Part shown: piece by piece, positions 54,224 through 63,331 of the stretch
Position numbering within the stretch: position 1 is the first letter of the stretch
Layout: each line of letters opens with the position of its first letter
Origin: Nocardia africana NBRC 100379
GTDB lineage: Bacteria > Actinomycetota > Actinomycetes > Mycobacteriales > Mycobacteriaceae
Assembly (NCBI RefSeq): GCF_001612635.1
Contig: NZ_BDAV01000008.1
Span: 1 to 64,000, forward strand
Direction of reading: 5' to 3'
DNA length: 64,000 nt
Position numbers and translations under genes: made by a program
The notes under the pieces: model-generated
What the model was told of the DNA's origin: nothing
Database searches by the model: none
What the model saw: only the letters and a program-made list of their open reading frames with translations

Positions 54224-54341
54224 CGGACCTCCAAACCCGCACCAGTACCGTCGTCCGAGCTACTACCCAGGATTGCCCGAGCCAACCGCGATACGGGCAG
54301 TCCGAGCGGGGCCGATTCTCTGCGCCGCCGGCGCCGTCCGG

Positions 54342-55283
54342 CTACAGGCATGCGGCGACCGGTATCCGGTGGGCGAGCCCGTGCGAGGCCGGTGCGGTGT
54401 ACACCCGGACCGCGTCGTCCGAGGGCTGCTCGATCGGCATCGGATCCTGAAATCGGGCGTGTTCGAAGGAACTGCCGAGGGCGAACGCGGCGCCGTCGAA
54501 CCGAGCCGGCCCGGTGAACCCGGCGGCGACGAAGTCGGCGGTGCCGCGGAACTGCGCGCTGTCGAAGTACGCCCCGCCGTGGAATGCCGCCCGGTGGAAT
54601 CGGGCGTCGCCGGAGAAGACCGCCAGGGGAAATTGGGCGCTGCCGCGGAAGGTGGTTCCGTCGAAGCGGGCCCGCTCGAATCGGGCGCCGAAAAATCTGG
54701 CGCGCTCGGTGAACACCGCCTCCCGGAACCACACGGTGTCGAAGGTCGCGGCCTGAAAATGGGTGTCGGCGGAGAATGTCGCGCCGTCGAATCGGGTGAT
54801 GCCCGTCAGGTTCGCGCTTTCGAATATCGCGGGGCCGCCGAAAACCGCATCGGTGAAATCGGCGTCCTCGAGCTGAGCGTTGCGGAAATCGAATGTGGCA
54901 CGCGACCAGCTGCGGCGCGCGCCGCGGCGGAGGTGGTCGGCGATGACGGAGACGATGGTCCGCCGGACCGCCCGGTCGTAGGCGCCGACCCGGCCGGCCG
55001 CACGGGGCAGCCGAAGGTAGCCGCAGAGGACGTCCACACATTGCTGGCGCGGTGTGGACGCGGAAGCATCGGCGATCTCGGCCAGCGTGCGCACGGCGGA
55101 AATCTGTGATCCGCCCTCACCGGCATAGAGCTGCGCGGCCGCCGACACGAACATGTCGGCCAGTTGCCACGGCCACCGAAAACGCCTGCGCCGAGAAGAA
55201 TTCACCGAATTCGCGTCGCTGTCGAGCAATAGATTCGCCGCCGCGGCCATCGGTGCCGGCCGGCGTTGTACGAGCACCACCAT
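54342..55283 (-). CDS. pentapeptide-repeat protein
   Basis: The 313-residue protein has a helical N-terminal 130 residues, then roughly 25 pentapeptide units of the A(D/N)F type, for example FRNAQLEDADFTDAVFGG, TFDTVWFREAVF and RFFGARFERARF. Phe occurs every five residues, forming a right-handed beta-helix. SVIADHLRRGARRSW resembles the lead-in of membrane-linked pentapeptide proteins. Functions range from gyrase protection to scaffolding; none is indicated. It is divergent from the kinase and upstream of ctpI. Confidence 0.88.
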   Translation of the reverse strand: MVVLVQRRPAPMAAAANLLLDSDANSVNSSRRRRFRWPWQLADMFVSAAAQLYAGEGGSQISAVRTLAEIADASASTPRQQCVDVLCGYLRLPRAAGRVGAYDRAVRRTIVSVIADHLRRGARRSWSRATFDFRNAQLEDADFTDAVFGGPAIFESANLTGITRFDGATFSADTHFQAATFDTVWFREAVFTERARFFGARFERARFDGTTFRGSAQFPLAVFSGDARFHRAAFHGGAYFDSAQFRGTADFVAAGFTGPARFDGAAFALGSSFEHARFQDPMPIEQPSDDAVRVYTAPASHGLAHRIPVAACL

Positions 55284-55557
55284 TCGAACCTCCTAAACGC
55301 CTGCAACGCCCAGAAAAGCTCTTCACTCGCTGTAACGACGGTATAACCGGTGGAGATCCGCCATAACAATCGTCACCGAAAAGTAATCGACCGGCCGCGG
55401 CGCGCCGGTCGACCTGCGCGGAATCCGAATCCTCGGGACGGACGGAAATCGCTGTCGGATAACCGTCGCGCCATCCGATTCCCGACCCGCCGATTCGCGA
55501 CCCGGAGCGCGATAAAATTCACCATGTCTCGATGTCTCATCCCGGAATGACCAGCAC
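55284..55557. other. 274-bp divergent promoter region
   Basis: This region lies between the pentapeptide and kinase genes. It is less GC-rich than its flanks around 55310-55390 (TGTAACGACGGTATAACCGG) and so probably holds both promoters. No ORF or RNA structure is evident. Confidence 0.5.
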
Positions 55558-57483
55558 ATGGGCGCTCGACCGGAAGGCGATGCCACCGCCGCCTTCGACC
55601 CGTCGGCCGATCGGGCGGTGAATACCGCGCCGCAACCCACCGCCGGCACGACCATGCCGCGGCCGCACGCGTCTCCCGCCGCCGACCTCGAACCCGGCGA
55701 CCGGATCGACGATTTCGATCTGCTGCTGGAGTTGGGCCGCGGCGCGTTCGCCGAGGTGTTCCTGGCCCGGCAGCGGTCGATGCAGCGCCTGGTGGCGGTG
55801 AAGATCTCGACGGATCACGGCACCGAACCGCAGACCCTGGCGCAGCTGGATCACGAATCCATCGTCCGGGTGTACGACCAGCGGGTGCTGCCCGACCGGG
55901 CGCTGAAGTTGCTGTATATGCAATACGTCCCGGGTGGGACGCTGGCGTCGGTGCTGACGCGGGTCCGCGCGACGGCGCCGCGGCAACGCAGCGGGCGGCT
56001 CCTGCTGGACGCGGTCGACGAGGCTTTGGAGGACAAGGGCGAGATCCCCACGTCGAGCAGCCGCGCGCGGGACGAGATCGCGGCCCTGTCCTGGCCCGAG
56101 ACCGTGGCCTGGCTCGGACGCCGGCTCGCCGAAGCCCTCGACTACGCCGAACACCGCGGTGTGCTGCATCGCGATATCAAACCGGCCAACGTTCTGCTCT
56201 CCGCCGACGGCGCGCCCAAACTGGCCGACTTCAACATCAGCTTCAGCAACCATGTCGCGGGCAGCAGTCCGGTGGCGTATTTCGGTGGATCGCTGGCCTA
56301 CATGTCGCCCGAACATCTCGAGGCGAGCCACCCGCAGTTGCCCGGCACGGTGAACGATCTCGACACCCGCAGCGACATCTACGCCCTCGGGGTAATGTTG
56401 TGGGAGTTGCTGACCGGGCGGCGACCGTTTCCCGCGACCGAGGCGAAGGACTCGCAGGAGTCGGTCGAACAGCTCCTCGACATGCGCCGCCGCCCGATAG
56501 CGCAGCAATTCCTCGACGACCTTCCCGCCGACTGCCCCGCCTCGCTGTGCCGCGTGCTGCTGACCTGCCTGGCGCCGCGGCGCGCCGATCGCTGGGCCAA
56601 CGGGGCGGAACTGGCCCAGCAATTCGAGCTCTGCCTGGACCCGCGGGCGCGGGAGCTGGTCGACGCGCCGCCGCACAGTCATCGGCCGCGCGGGCCGCTG
56701 TGGCCGATACCGATCCTCGCGATCGCGATCGCCGTGCCGAATCTGGCCGCCGCATGGTACAATTACTACTACAATCGAACGCTGATCGTCAGCAAACTGA
56801 CGCCCGAAATCCAGCAGTCCTTCCACGATGTGGCCCAGGTGCTGTATCCGCTGGCGATCGTGGCGGCCACCCTTCTGATCCTCTACACCGCGCGGCATCT
56901 CATCGAGGTGTCCATCGGACTGCACAACGGGCGTGACTATCCCGACGCCGTGCTCACGAGCGCCCGCATCGACGCGTTGCGGCTCGGCAACCGGGTGGCC
57001 GCCATCGCGTTCGTGTTCTGGTTCTCCGGCGGCGTGATTTTTCCGGTGATGCTGAATCTCGTCGCCGGCGGCGTTCCGGGCGCCACCTACACACATTTCC
57101 TGCTGTCGCTGGTGGTCTGTGGTGCGGTCGCACTGGCCTATCCGTACTTCGCGATCACCTGGTACGTGGTGCGGTTCCTGTACCCGCTCTTCCTGGCCCA
57201 CGGACGGTCGGCCGCGGCCGACGTCGAACATCTGCGCCGGCTCGCCCGGCGTACCGGCATCTACCTCACCGCGGCCGCGGCCGTACCGCTCGTGGGCGTC
57301 ACCGGGATCACGTTCCTACCCGCGGCGGATATCGAGTCCATCATCTGGGCGGTGCGCGTCCTGTGCGTCGGCGGCATCATCGGCTTCATCCTCGCCTATG
57401 TGTGCTACGAGGTCATCGAGAAGGATCTCCGGGCACTCGAACGCGTCGCCGCCGCGTCCACCACCGACGCGGGCGCGGAATAG
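55558..57483 (+). CDS. membrane Ser/Thr protein kinase with DFN in place of DFG
   Basis: The 641-residue protein has a kinase domain at residues about 50-360: glycine loop LGRGAFAEVF, VAVK Lys82, catalytic loop HRDIKPAN (204-211, Asp206, Asn211), but the metal motif reads DFN (224-226) instead of DFG. YMSPE and the DIYALGVMLWELLTGRRPF helix follow. A Ser/Arg-rich insertion lies at 135-180. After residue 380 come six or seven transmembrane helices with a short tail, unlike PknB-type sensors that have an extracellular domain. It is divergent from the pentapeptide gene. Activity is plausible because Asp224 is kept. Confidence 0.87.
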   Translation: MGARPEGDATAAFDPSADRAVNTAPQPTAGTTMPRPHASPAADLEPGDRIDDFDLLLELGRGAFAEVFLARQRSMQRLVAVKISTDHGTEPQTLAQLDHESIVRVYDQRVLPDRALKLLYMQYVPGGTLASVLTRVRATAPRQRSGRLLLDAVDEALEDKGEIPTSSSRARDEIAALSWPETVAWLGRRLAEALDYAEHRGVLHRDIKPANVLLSADGAPKLADFNISFSNHVAGSSPVAYFGGSLAYMSPEHLEASHPQLPGTVNDLDTRSDIYALGVMLWELLTGRRPFPATEAKDSQESVEQLLDMRRRPIAQQFLDDLPADCPASLCRVLLTCLAPRRADRWANGAELAQQFELCLDPRARELVDAPPHSHRPRGPLWPIPILAIAIAVPNLAAAWYNYYYNRTLIVSKLTPEIQQSFHDVAQVLYPLAIVAATLLILYTARHLIEVSIGLHNGRDYPDAVLTSARIDALRLGNRVAAIAFVFWFSGGVIFPVMLNLVAGGVPGATYTHFLLSLVVCGAVALAYPYFAITWYVVRFLYPLFLAHGRSAAADVEHLRRLARRTGIYLTAAAAVPLVGVTGITFLPAADIESIIWAVRVLCVGGIIGFILAYVCYEVIEKDLRALERVAAASTTDAGAE

Positions 57484-57504
57484 GCGAGCGCGCGGCCTCG
57501 ACTC

Positions 57505-58041
57505 TCAGGACAGCAGCGGTCCGTCCGCCCAGCGGTACAGGTGGGCGATGGCGGGATCGACGATGGCGCCGGGCATCTCCGGGTCGAACCACCGGTCCAC
57601 GCAGGTCCAGTGGTACGGGTGGAGCAGGTAGTCACCGTTGAGCCCCTCGAGGTCGGCGAATTCCTGCTCCCAGGCATGCGTCCACCTCGGGTGGTCGGCG
57701 CGACTGAGGGTCCACGACCCGATGGCCGTGATGTGGTCGGGCATCGCGGCCAGTTCGGCTTCGAAACGACTCACGACGGCCGGCGCGGTCCCGGGACGCA
57801 CCCGAAGCAGCAGCGTGCGTTTGATTCGCTTGCCGGACAACGCGACTCGCGCGCCGGCGAGGCGGGTCAGTGCCACGGCGTCGGCGTCGGCGGGCCGCCC
57901 CGGCCAGGCCGCGCCGATATCGGCGCAGGTCATATCCCAGGTCATCCCGAGCCCGCCGACGCTGCCGGGTAGATCCTCTCCGCCGGAGGCGGCGGGCGGG
58001 CCGGCGACGCCGATCGGTGTGCGAATCACCCAGCGCGACAT
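57505..58041 (-). CDS. Dabb (stress-responsive barrel)-domain protein
   Basis: The 178-residue protein has an N-terminal unrecognised 65 residues (MSRWVIRTPIGVAG) and then a Dabb ferredoxin-like domain: KRTLLLRVRPGTAPAVVSRF, HITAIGSWTLSRA, WTHAWEQEFADLEGLNGDYL, LHPYHWTCVDRWF. Such domains dimerise and can host small-molecule chemistry. It is the last gene of a three-gene operon whose members overlap by 1-4 bases. Confidence 0.75.
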   Translation of the reverse strand: MSRWVIRTPIGVAGPPAASGGEDLPGSVGGLGMTWDMTCADIGAAWPGRPADADAVALTRLAGARVALSGKRIKRTLLLRVRPGTAPAVVSRFEAELAAMPDHITAIGSWTLSRADHPRWTHAWEQEFADLEGLNGDYLLHPYHWTCVDRWFDPEMPGAIVDPAIAHLYRWADGPLLS

Positions 58042-58352
58042 CAGCGCACCTCCTCGAGGACTCGACGCGACCGGGCCACCGCGAGTGAATCGGTCCACTG
58101 CCAGAACCGGCTCACCCCGTCGTCGGCACCCGCGGCCGCACGCATCCGATAGAACTCGTAGATCCCGGGCAGCTCCCACTGGATCAGCAGTGTCACCGTG
58201 TCGGCCGAGGTGAAGCCGCGGCACTGCCGGATCACCCGCATTCCGCGGTCACCAGCGCCGGGCAGATAGTCGCTGCGCCAGCGCCGTGACCACTCCTCGA
58301 CGCGCTCCCGGGGCACGGCGATCTCGTCGATCACCGTCACCGTCGTGGTCAC
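58041..58352 (-). CDS. small ferredoxin-fold (NIPSNAP/Dabb-like) protein
   Basis: The 103-residue product begins MTTTVTVIDEIAVPRERVEE and continues with RVIRQCRGF, TVTLLIQWELPGIYEFYRMR and FWQWTDSLAVARSRR, the strand-helix pattern of dimeric alpha+beta barrels. The start is GTG 58352, overlapping the upstream stop (GTGA), and the stop overlaps the Dabb gene's ATG. Role unknown; it may pair with the neighbouring Dabb protein. Confidence 0.65.
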   Translation of the reverse strand: MTTTVTVIDEIAVPRERVEEWSRRWRSDYLPGAGDRGMRVIRQCRGFTSADTVTLLIQWELPGIYEFYRMRAAAGADDGVSRFWQWTDSLAVARSRRVLEEVR

Positions 58353-59260
58353 AGTTTGCTCACCACCTCGTCGAGGTACCGGCCGATGTATCCGGGCAGC
58401 CCCGCGATGCCGGCGGCGAACAACGACTCCTCCCCGAACAGCGGCGGGTTCACCACCAACCGCGACGCACCCGCATCGGTGTAGCCGCGGACGAAATCGA
58501 CATCGAATTCCCTCGCCGGATCGCAGGATCCGGGCCACGCCGTCAATTCGACCGCGCTTTCGGCCCGCCCCGCGGCGCGCGCATGTGCCCGCACCTCGTC
58601 GGCGCGCACGGCGAAATCGGCCGGCGTGATCGTGTAGGGAAACCAGCCGTCGGCCAGGCGACCGGCCCGCCGCACCGCGGGCGCGCTGTTGCCACCCAAA
58701 ACGATCGGGACCGTCCCCTCGGCCGGGCGGGGCTCGCAGTAGACGCGGTCGAAACGCACATGGTCGCCCGCGTAGCTCGCCGGAGCGTCCGCCCACAGTG
58801 CGCGCATCGCGCCGATGGCGTCATCGAGGCGCGCTCCCCGATCGGCGAAGGGCACGCCGATGGCCGCGTATTCCTCCTTCTGCCAGCCGATTCCGAGCCC
58901 GAGCAGCAGGCGGTCGCCGGAATGCAGGGCGATGGTGGCGGCGCGCTTGGCCAACACCACCGGACTGTGCAGCGGTGCGACCATCATCGCGGTGCCGAAG
59001 CGCAGTGTGCGCGTCGAACCAGCCAGAAATGCGATCGTCTCCAGGGGATCGGTCATCGGCGCCCCGTGCTCGGCACCGGGCATCCGCCCGTCCGGCGAGT
59101 ACGGATACCGCGGGTCGTACTCGTCGGCAACCACGACGTGCTCGACCGCCCATGCCGACTCGACCCCGCATTCCTCCAGCGTCCCCGCCAGATCTTGCAG
59201 AAATCCACCGGAACTGATCATTCCGTCCACATAGGGCAACAGCATCCCGATCCGAGTCAT
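58349..59260 (-). CDS. F420-type LLM-class oxidoreductase
   Basis: The 303-residue luciferase-like protein has MTRIGMLLPYVDG, WAVEHVVVADEYDPRYPYS, RLLLGLGIGWQKEEYAAIGVPFADRG and PIVLGGNSAPAVRRAGRLADGWFP, features of the actinobacterial F420-dependent branch. It likely transfers hydride or oxygenates a small substrate. It leads the operon with two ferredoxin-fold proteins, which could bind its product. Confidence 0.87.
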   Translation of the reverse strand: MTRIGMLLPYVDGMISSGGFLQDLAGTLEECGVESAWAVEHVVVADEYDPRYPYSPDGRMPGAEHGAPMTDPLETIAFLAGSTRTLRFGTAMMVAPLHSPVVLAKRAATIALHSGDRLLLGLGIGWQKEEYAAIGVPFADRGARLDDAIGAMRALWADAPASYAGDHVRFDRVYCEPRPAEGTVPIVLGGNSAPAVRRAGRLADGWFPYTITPADFAVRADEVRAHARAAGRAESAVELTAWPGSCDPAREFDVDFVRGYTDAGASRLVVNPPLFGEESLFAAGIAGLPGYIGRYLDEVVSKL

Positions 59261-59483
59261 GCGGCTCAGCATCGTTCGTGACCCATGACACACCCACCCT
59301 CGATCCCGGCCACCGGGACCAGCGCCCCATTCAGTGATCCGGCGCGGCGAACGGGGGCGCGGGGGACGTCGACACCGCGAGGAACCGCAGCGGCAGCGCG
59401 TGGCGGGAGGCGGACGTGGTATTCCGGTACATGCGCCGGCGATGCGACCGGGCTCGATCGAAAACTGCTGGGAGGTAGCAACT

Positions 59484-60374
59484 GTGGCCGTCGGATCGGA
59501 GCCCGCGCTGCGGTATCGGGTGTTTCGCCGGGCCGAGGTCAGGGTGCTCCTGCGTACCGTGCGCGCGGCATGGTCGGACGAATTGTCCGACTGGGCAGCG
59601 GCGTTGACGTACTACAGCATGTTGTCGCTGTTTCCGGCCCTGCTGATCGCCATCGTGGTGCTGAGTGTCGCCGGACCCGCCCCCGCGGACTCGCTCGCGG
59701 GCGCGGCCGGACGACTGGGGCCCGGCGGCGGCACGTCGCTGATCGCCGACTCGATCCATCACCTGCAGTCGGTCAAGTCGCTGTCCGGTCCGATGGCCGT
59801 GGTGGGCCTGTTGTCGGCGTTCTGGACCGTATCGACGTACCTGGGAGCGTTCATCCGCGCGGCCAACGCCCTCTACGGGGTGCGGGAGAGCCGATCCCTG
59901 TGGCGCACACTGCCACTGCGTTTCGCGCTGGGGCTGGTGCTGGTGGTCGCGGTGGTCGTCACCGTGTTCGGCTTCGCGATCACCCCGGGCCTGGCCGAAC
60001 ACGCCGGCAACCGGATCGGGATGGGGTCGGCGGGACTGCTGGTCTGGTCGATCGTGAAGTGGCCGCTGCTGGCGCTGCTGGTGAGTGTCGCGCTGGCGCT
60101 GCTGTATTGGGTCGCGCCGAACACCGAGGGCCAGCGGTTGCGCTGGCTCACCTCCGGAAGCGTACTGGCCGTGGGCATCTGGATCGCGGGGTCGGTCGGA
60201 CTGGCGCTGTATGCCGCTCATTTCGACTCGCTCAATCGTGTGTACGGGTCGCTGACCGCGGCGATCGTCCTGCTGATGTGGTTGTGGCTCACCAACTTCG
60301 CGATTCTGCTCGGCGCGGTCGTCGATGCCCAGATCACCCGGCAGCGAACGTTGCGCGAGCACCCCGGGCCGTAA
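59484..60374 (+). CDS. YihY/virulence factor BrkB family membrane protein
   Basis: The 296-residue protein has the family opening AAALTYYSMLSLFPALLIAI, FWTVSTYLGAFIRAANALYGV, and LLYWVAPNTEGQRLRWLTSG, with six transmembrane helices ending in LLMWLWLTNFAILLGA. The family was once called RNase BN in error; its function is unknown. GTG 59484 follows GGGAGGT at good spacing. Confidence 0.93.
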   Translation: MAVGSEPALRYRVFRRAEVRVLLRTVRAAWSDELSDWAAALTYYSMLSLFPALLIAIVVLSVAGPAPADSLAGAAGRLGPGGGTSLIADSIHHLQSVKSLSGPMAVVGLLSAFWTVSTYLGAFIRAANALYGVRESRSLWRTLPLRFALGLVLVVAVVVTVFGFAITPGLAEHAGNRIGMGSAGLLVWSIVKWPLLALLVSVALALLYWVAPNTEGQRLRWLTSGSVLAVGIWIAGSVGLALYAAHFDSLNRVYGSLTAAIVLLMWLWLTNFAILLGAVVDAQITRQRTLREHPGP

Positions 60375-60386
60375 TCGACATCGCGG

Positions 60387-61145
60387 TCACGAGGCTCGTG
60401 ACCGGCGGACGGCCGGTGGCGCGGAGTGCGGGTCCAGCCGGCGGTTCGTGGCCGCCAGTTGCCAGGCCGTCGCGGCCCGGAGCCGGCGGACCTGGCCGGG
60501 GTCCAGCCGGCCGCAGATGTGGTCCCAGTGCAGCGCGAGATGATCGCCTGCCACGATATCGGCGGCATCGATGCCCGCACCGGCCAGTTCGATGCGGCGC
60601 GGCGTTTCCGCCGACAGCGAGAGTTGTGCATCGCTCCAGCACAACCGGCGCACGGAAACCGTCGCGGTGCCGGCGTCGCGTGCGCAGACCCGCGCCCAGG
60701 TGATCCGGCAGTTGTCGAGCACGCGCAGCGGCAGATCCGCCGGACCCCGGCCGAGCAGACGGGTCCACGGGTAGATGCCGAACACGTGGAAGTTGTGGTT
60801 GGCCGCGCTCTCGCGCGCCAGTTCCGGCCCCAGGTGACGCCAGTACCCGCCGGCGACCGGTCCGATCACCGCCAACAGCTGCGACAGGAATTCCGTCCTG
60901 TCGATCCGCGCGCCGACTCCCCCACCGAGCCAATAGGATTCGACCAGCCGCGGATCGAGCGGATCGGCGATGCCGGTCATCGACGACAGCACCCGCAGAT
61001 ACGGCCAGGCTCCGGAGAAGCGCCGCGCCACGGCCCGGATCTCCGCATCGGTCCCGCCGGCCAGCGCGGCGGCGTCGGCCGGGCCGCAGTAGCCCAGCGC
61101 GTTCGGCGCGTAGGCGTAGCGCGCGAACATCTGCGGCCCGCTCAT
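60387..61145 (-). CDS. DUF6390-like protein of the hydrogenase accessory operon
   Basis: The 252-residue soluble protein has FARYAYAPNALGYCGPADAAAL near the start, then RRFSGAWPYLRVL, ESYWLGGG and FHVFGIYPWTRLL, and ends with HWDHICGRLDPGQVRRLRAAT. This matches a family (DUF6390) I associate with actinobacterial uptake-hydrogenase loci. A hydrogenase-linked role is inferred from context: the ATG overlaps the nickel transporter stop. Biochemical function unknown. Confidence 0.72.
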   Translation of the reverse strand: MSGPQMFARYAYAPNALGYCGPADAAALAGGTDAEIRAVARRFSGAWPYLRVLSSMTGIADPLDPRLVESYWLGGGVGARIDRTEFLSQLLAVIGPVAGGYWRHLGPELARESAANHNFHVFGIYPWTRLLGRGPADLPLRVLDNCRITWARVCARDAGTATVSVRRLCWSDAQLSLSAETPRRIELAGAGIDAADIVAGDHLALHWDHICGRLDPGQVRRLRAATAWQLAATNRRLDPHSAPPAVRRSRAS

Positions 61146-62215
61146 GTTTCCCCGCGTCGCCACAGCAGCACAGCCAGCAGCCAGGTCGCGACGAACATCG
61201 CCACCACGACGAACCCCATCGACCCCAAATCGAGACCACCGACCCAGGCCAGCGGGCCGGAGGTGATGCCCAGTGCGCCGGTCACCACGGACACGATCTC
61301 CTGGGCGCCGATCAGCAGGGCCACCGCGACCGACAGCCCGGTCACCAGCAGGTTGTAGTAGATCTTGCGGGCCGGCGCGGCGCAGGCCCAGCCATAGGCC
61401 GCGTTCATACACGCCCCGTCCAGCGAGTCGAACAGGGTCATGCCGGCCGAGAACAGCAGCGGCAGCACCACGATCGCGTACCAGGGCAGGTCGGTGTCGG
61501 CCGCCGCACCACCGGCGAGCACCAGCAGACTCACCTCGGTCACCGTGTCGAATCCCAGCCCGAACAGCACCCCGATCGGATACATCTGCCCCGGGCTGCG
61601 CACCGCGCGGACCAGCGGATCCAGCACCCGGTTCAGGGCCCCGCGCGCGTGCAGCCGGGAATCCAGATCCCGCTCGTCGCCGTCACCCCGGCGCGCCGCG
61701 CGCAGCGCCCGCCCGATACCGATGAGCGACACCAGGTTCAGCAGACCGATGAGCAACAGGAAGGTTCCCGACACGCCGCTGCCGAACGTACCGGTCCAGC
61801 GTCGAAGACCGGAACCGTCGTCCTCGACGCCGGAGGCCAATACCCGAGCGCCCAGTGCCAGCGCACCGACCATGACGAAGACGACGGTGGAATGCCCCAG
61901 CGAGAACCAGAATCCGACCGACACCGGTCGCTTCCGCTCACCCACCAGCTTGCGGGTGGTGTTGTCGATGGCGGCGATATGGTCGACGTCGAAGGCGTGC
62001 CGCATACCCAGCGTGTAGGCGGTCACGCCCAGTCCGGCGCCGAAGACCACATTGCCCACCGCGTAGTGGCCCGGCACGACCAGGGCGGCGAGCAGCCCCC
62101 ACCCCGCGACGTGCAGCGCGACCACGGTCACGGCCATCCCGGTCACGCCGCGGCGCCGGGCGCGATGTTCTCGCGCCCACTCTCGAGGGGGCGATACCGT
62201 CACCACCGGCCGCAT
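61142..62215 (-). CDS. NiCoT-family nickel/cobalt transporter
   Basis: The 357-residue membrane protein has the NiCoT signature RHAFDVDHIAAID (HX4DH, metal recognition) in TM2, FWFSLGHSTVVF, LFGLGFDTVTEV and FSAGMTLFDSLDG, with eight predicted transmembrane helices. It imports Ni2+ (or Co2+) and here would supply nickel to the hydrogenase active site. ATG 62215 is 30 bp after hypE on the same strand. Confidence 0.93.
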   Translation of the reverse strand: MRPVVTVSPPREWAREHRARRRGVTGMAVTVVALHVAGWGLLAALVVPGHYAVGNVVFGAGLGVTAYTLGMRHAFDVDHIAAIDNTTRKLVGERKRPVSVGFWFSLGHSTVVFVMVGALALGARVLASGVEDDGSGLRRWTGTFGSGVSGTFLLLIGLLNLVSLIGIGRALRAARRGDGDERDLDSRLHARGALNRVLDPLVRAVRSPGQMYPIGVLFGLGFDTVTEVSLLVLAGGAAADTDLPWYAIVVLPLLFSAGMTLFDSLDGACMNAAYGWACAAPARKIYYNLLVTGLSVAVALLIGAQEIVSVVTGALGITSGPLAWVGGLDLGSMGFVVVAMFVATWLLAVLLWRRGET

Positions 62216-62245
62216 CGTGTCTCCCGCCCGCGCCCCACCGGACGC

Positions 62246-63331
62246 TCAGCAGATCCGCGGAAGCTGTTCGCCGGCGGGCAGATCCACCACCCGGGTACCG
62301 CCGAGGGCGGTGCGCGCGACCACCATCCCGGGGTGTTCGTCGACGCAGACGCCGATCGCGCAGGCCCGCGTGCCCAGCGGATGCGCCCGCATCGCCTCGA
62401 GCGCGCGGTCCGCGTCCTCGGCGGCGACGAAGGCGACCGCCTTTCCCTCGTTGGCCACGTACAGCGGATCCAGTCCCAGCAATCCGCAGGCATCGCGGAC
62501 CGCGTCCGGAATCGGCAGGGCGCGTTCGTCCAGTCGCACACCGACATTCGCCGCTTTCGCGATCTCGTTCAGTGTCGCCGCGACCCCGCCGCGGGTGGGA
62601 TCGCGCAGCATGTGCACATCGGCGCCGGTTTCGAGAAGCGCGGCCACCAGACCGTTCAGCGCGGCGGTGTCGCTGCGCACGGTGGTGCCGAACTCCAGGC
62701 CCTCGCGGCAGCTCATCACCGCCACCCCGTGCACGCCGATATCACCGCTGACCAGCACGACGTCGCCGGGTCGGGCGCGCTGGGGGCGGATGTCCACCCC
62801 CGCGGGCACCAGCCCGATGCCCGCGGTGTTGACGAAGATGCCGTCCCCGTGCCCGGAATCGACCACCTTCGTATCGCCGGTCACCAGTTTCACCCCGGCC
62901 GTGCCGGCGGCGGTGCCCATGGCCTCGGCGACCCGCGCGATATCGGCCAGATCGGTGCCCTCTTCCAGGATGAACGCCGTCGACAGCACCAGTGGCTGCG
63001 CGCCGGCCATGGCCAGATCGTTCACGGTGCCGTTGACCGCCAGCTCGCCGATCGTGCCTCCGGGAAAGACGAGCGGTTTCACCACGAACGAGTCCGTGGA
63101 GAAGGCCAGCCTCGCGCCGGCGACCTCGACCACCGCCGAATCCCCGAGCGCGGCGTCGGCGGCGGCGCCGAACGCGGGCAGGAACAGATGCTCGATCAGC
63201 TCGCCCGACATCGCACCCCCGCCGCCGTGCGCCATCACGATCGTCGGCGAATCCCGCAACGGCAGCGGGCACACCCAGCTGTCGGCGTCGAATACCGGTG
63301 GCGGAGTGGAGGTTCCGGCGTGGTCAAGCAT
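62246..63331 (-). CDS. hypE: hydrogenase maturation protein HypE
   Basis: The 361-residue protein has the PurM-like ATP-binding fold ([33 protein letters not shown]) and the essential C-terminal PRIC whose Cys carries the thiocarboxamide. With HypF it makes the CN- ligands of the [NiFe] centre. Its start overlaps the hypD stop by 8 bp. Confidence 0.96.
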   Translation of the reverse strand: MLDHAGTSTPPPVFDADSWVCPLPLRDSPTIVMAHGGGGAMSGELIEHLFLPAFGAAADAALGDSAVVEVAGARLAFSTDSFVVKPLVFPGGTIGELAVNGTVNDLAMAGAQPLVLSTAFILEEGTDLADIARVAEAMGTAAGTAGVKLVTGDTKVVDSGHGDGIFVNTAGIGLVPAGVDIRPQRARPGDVVLVSGDIGVHGVAVMSCREGLEFGTTVRSDTAALNGLVAALLETGADVHMLRDPTRGGVAATLNEIAKAANVGVRLDERALPIPDAVRDACGLLGLDPLYVANEGKAVAFVAAEDADRALEAMRAHPLGTRACAIGVCVDEHPGMVVARTALGGTRVVDLPAGEQLPRIC

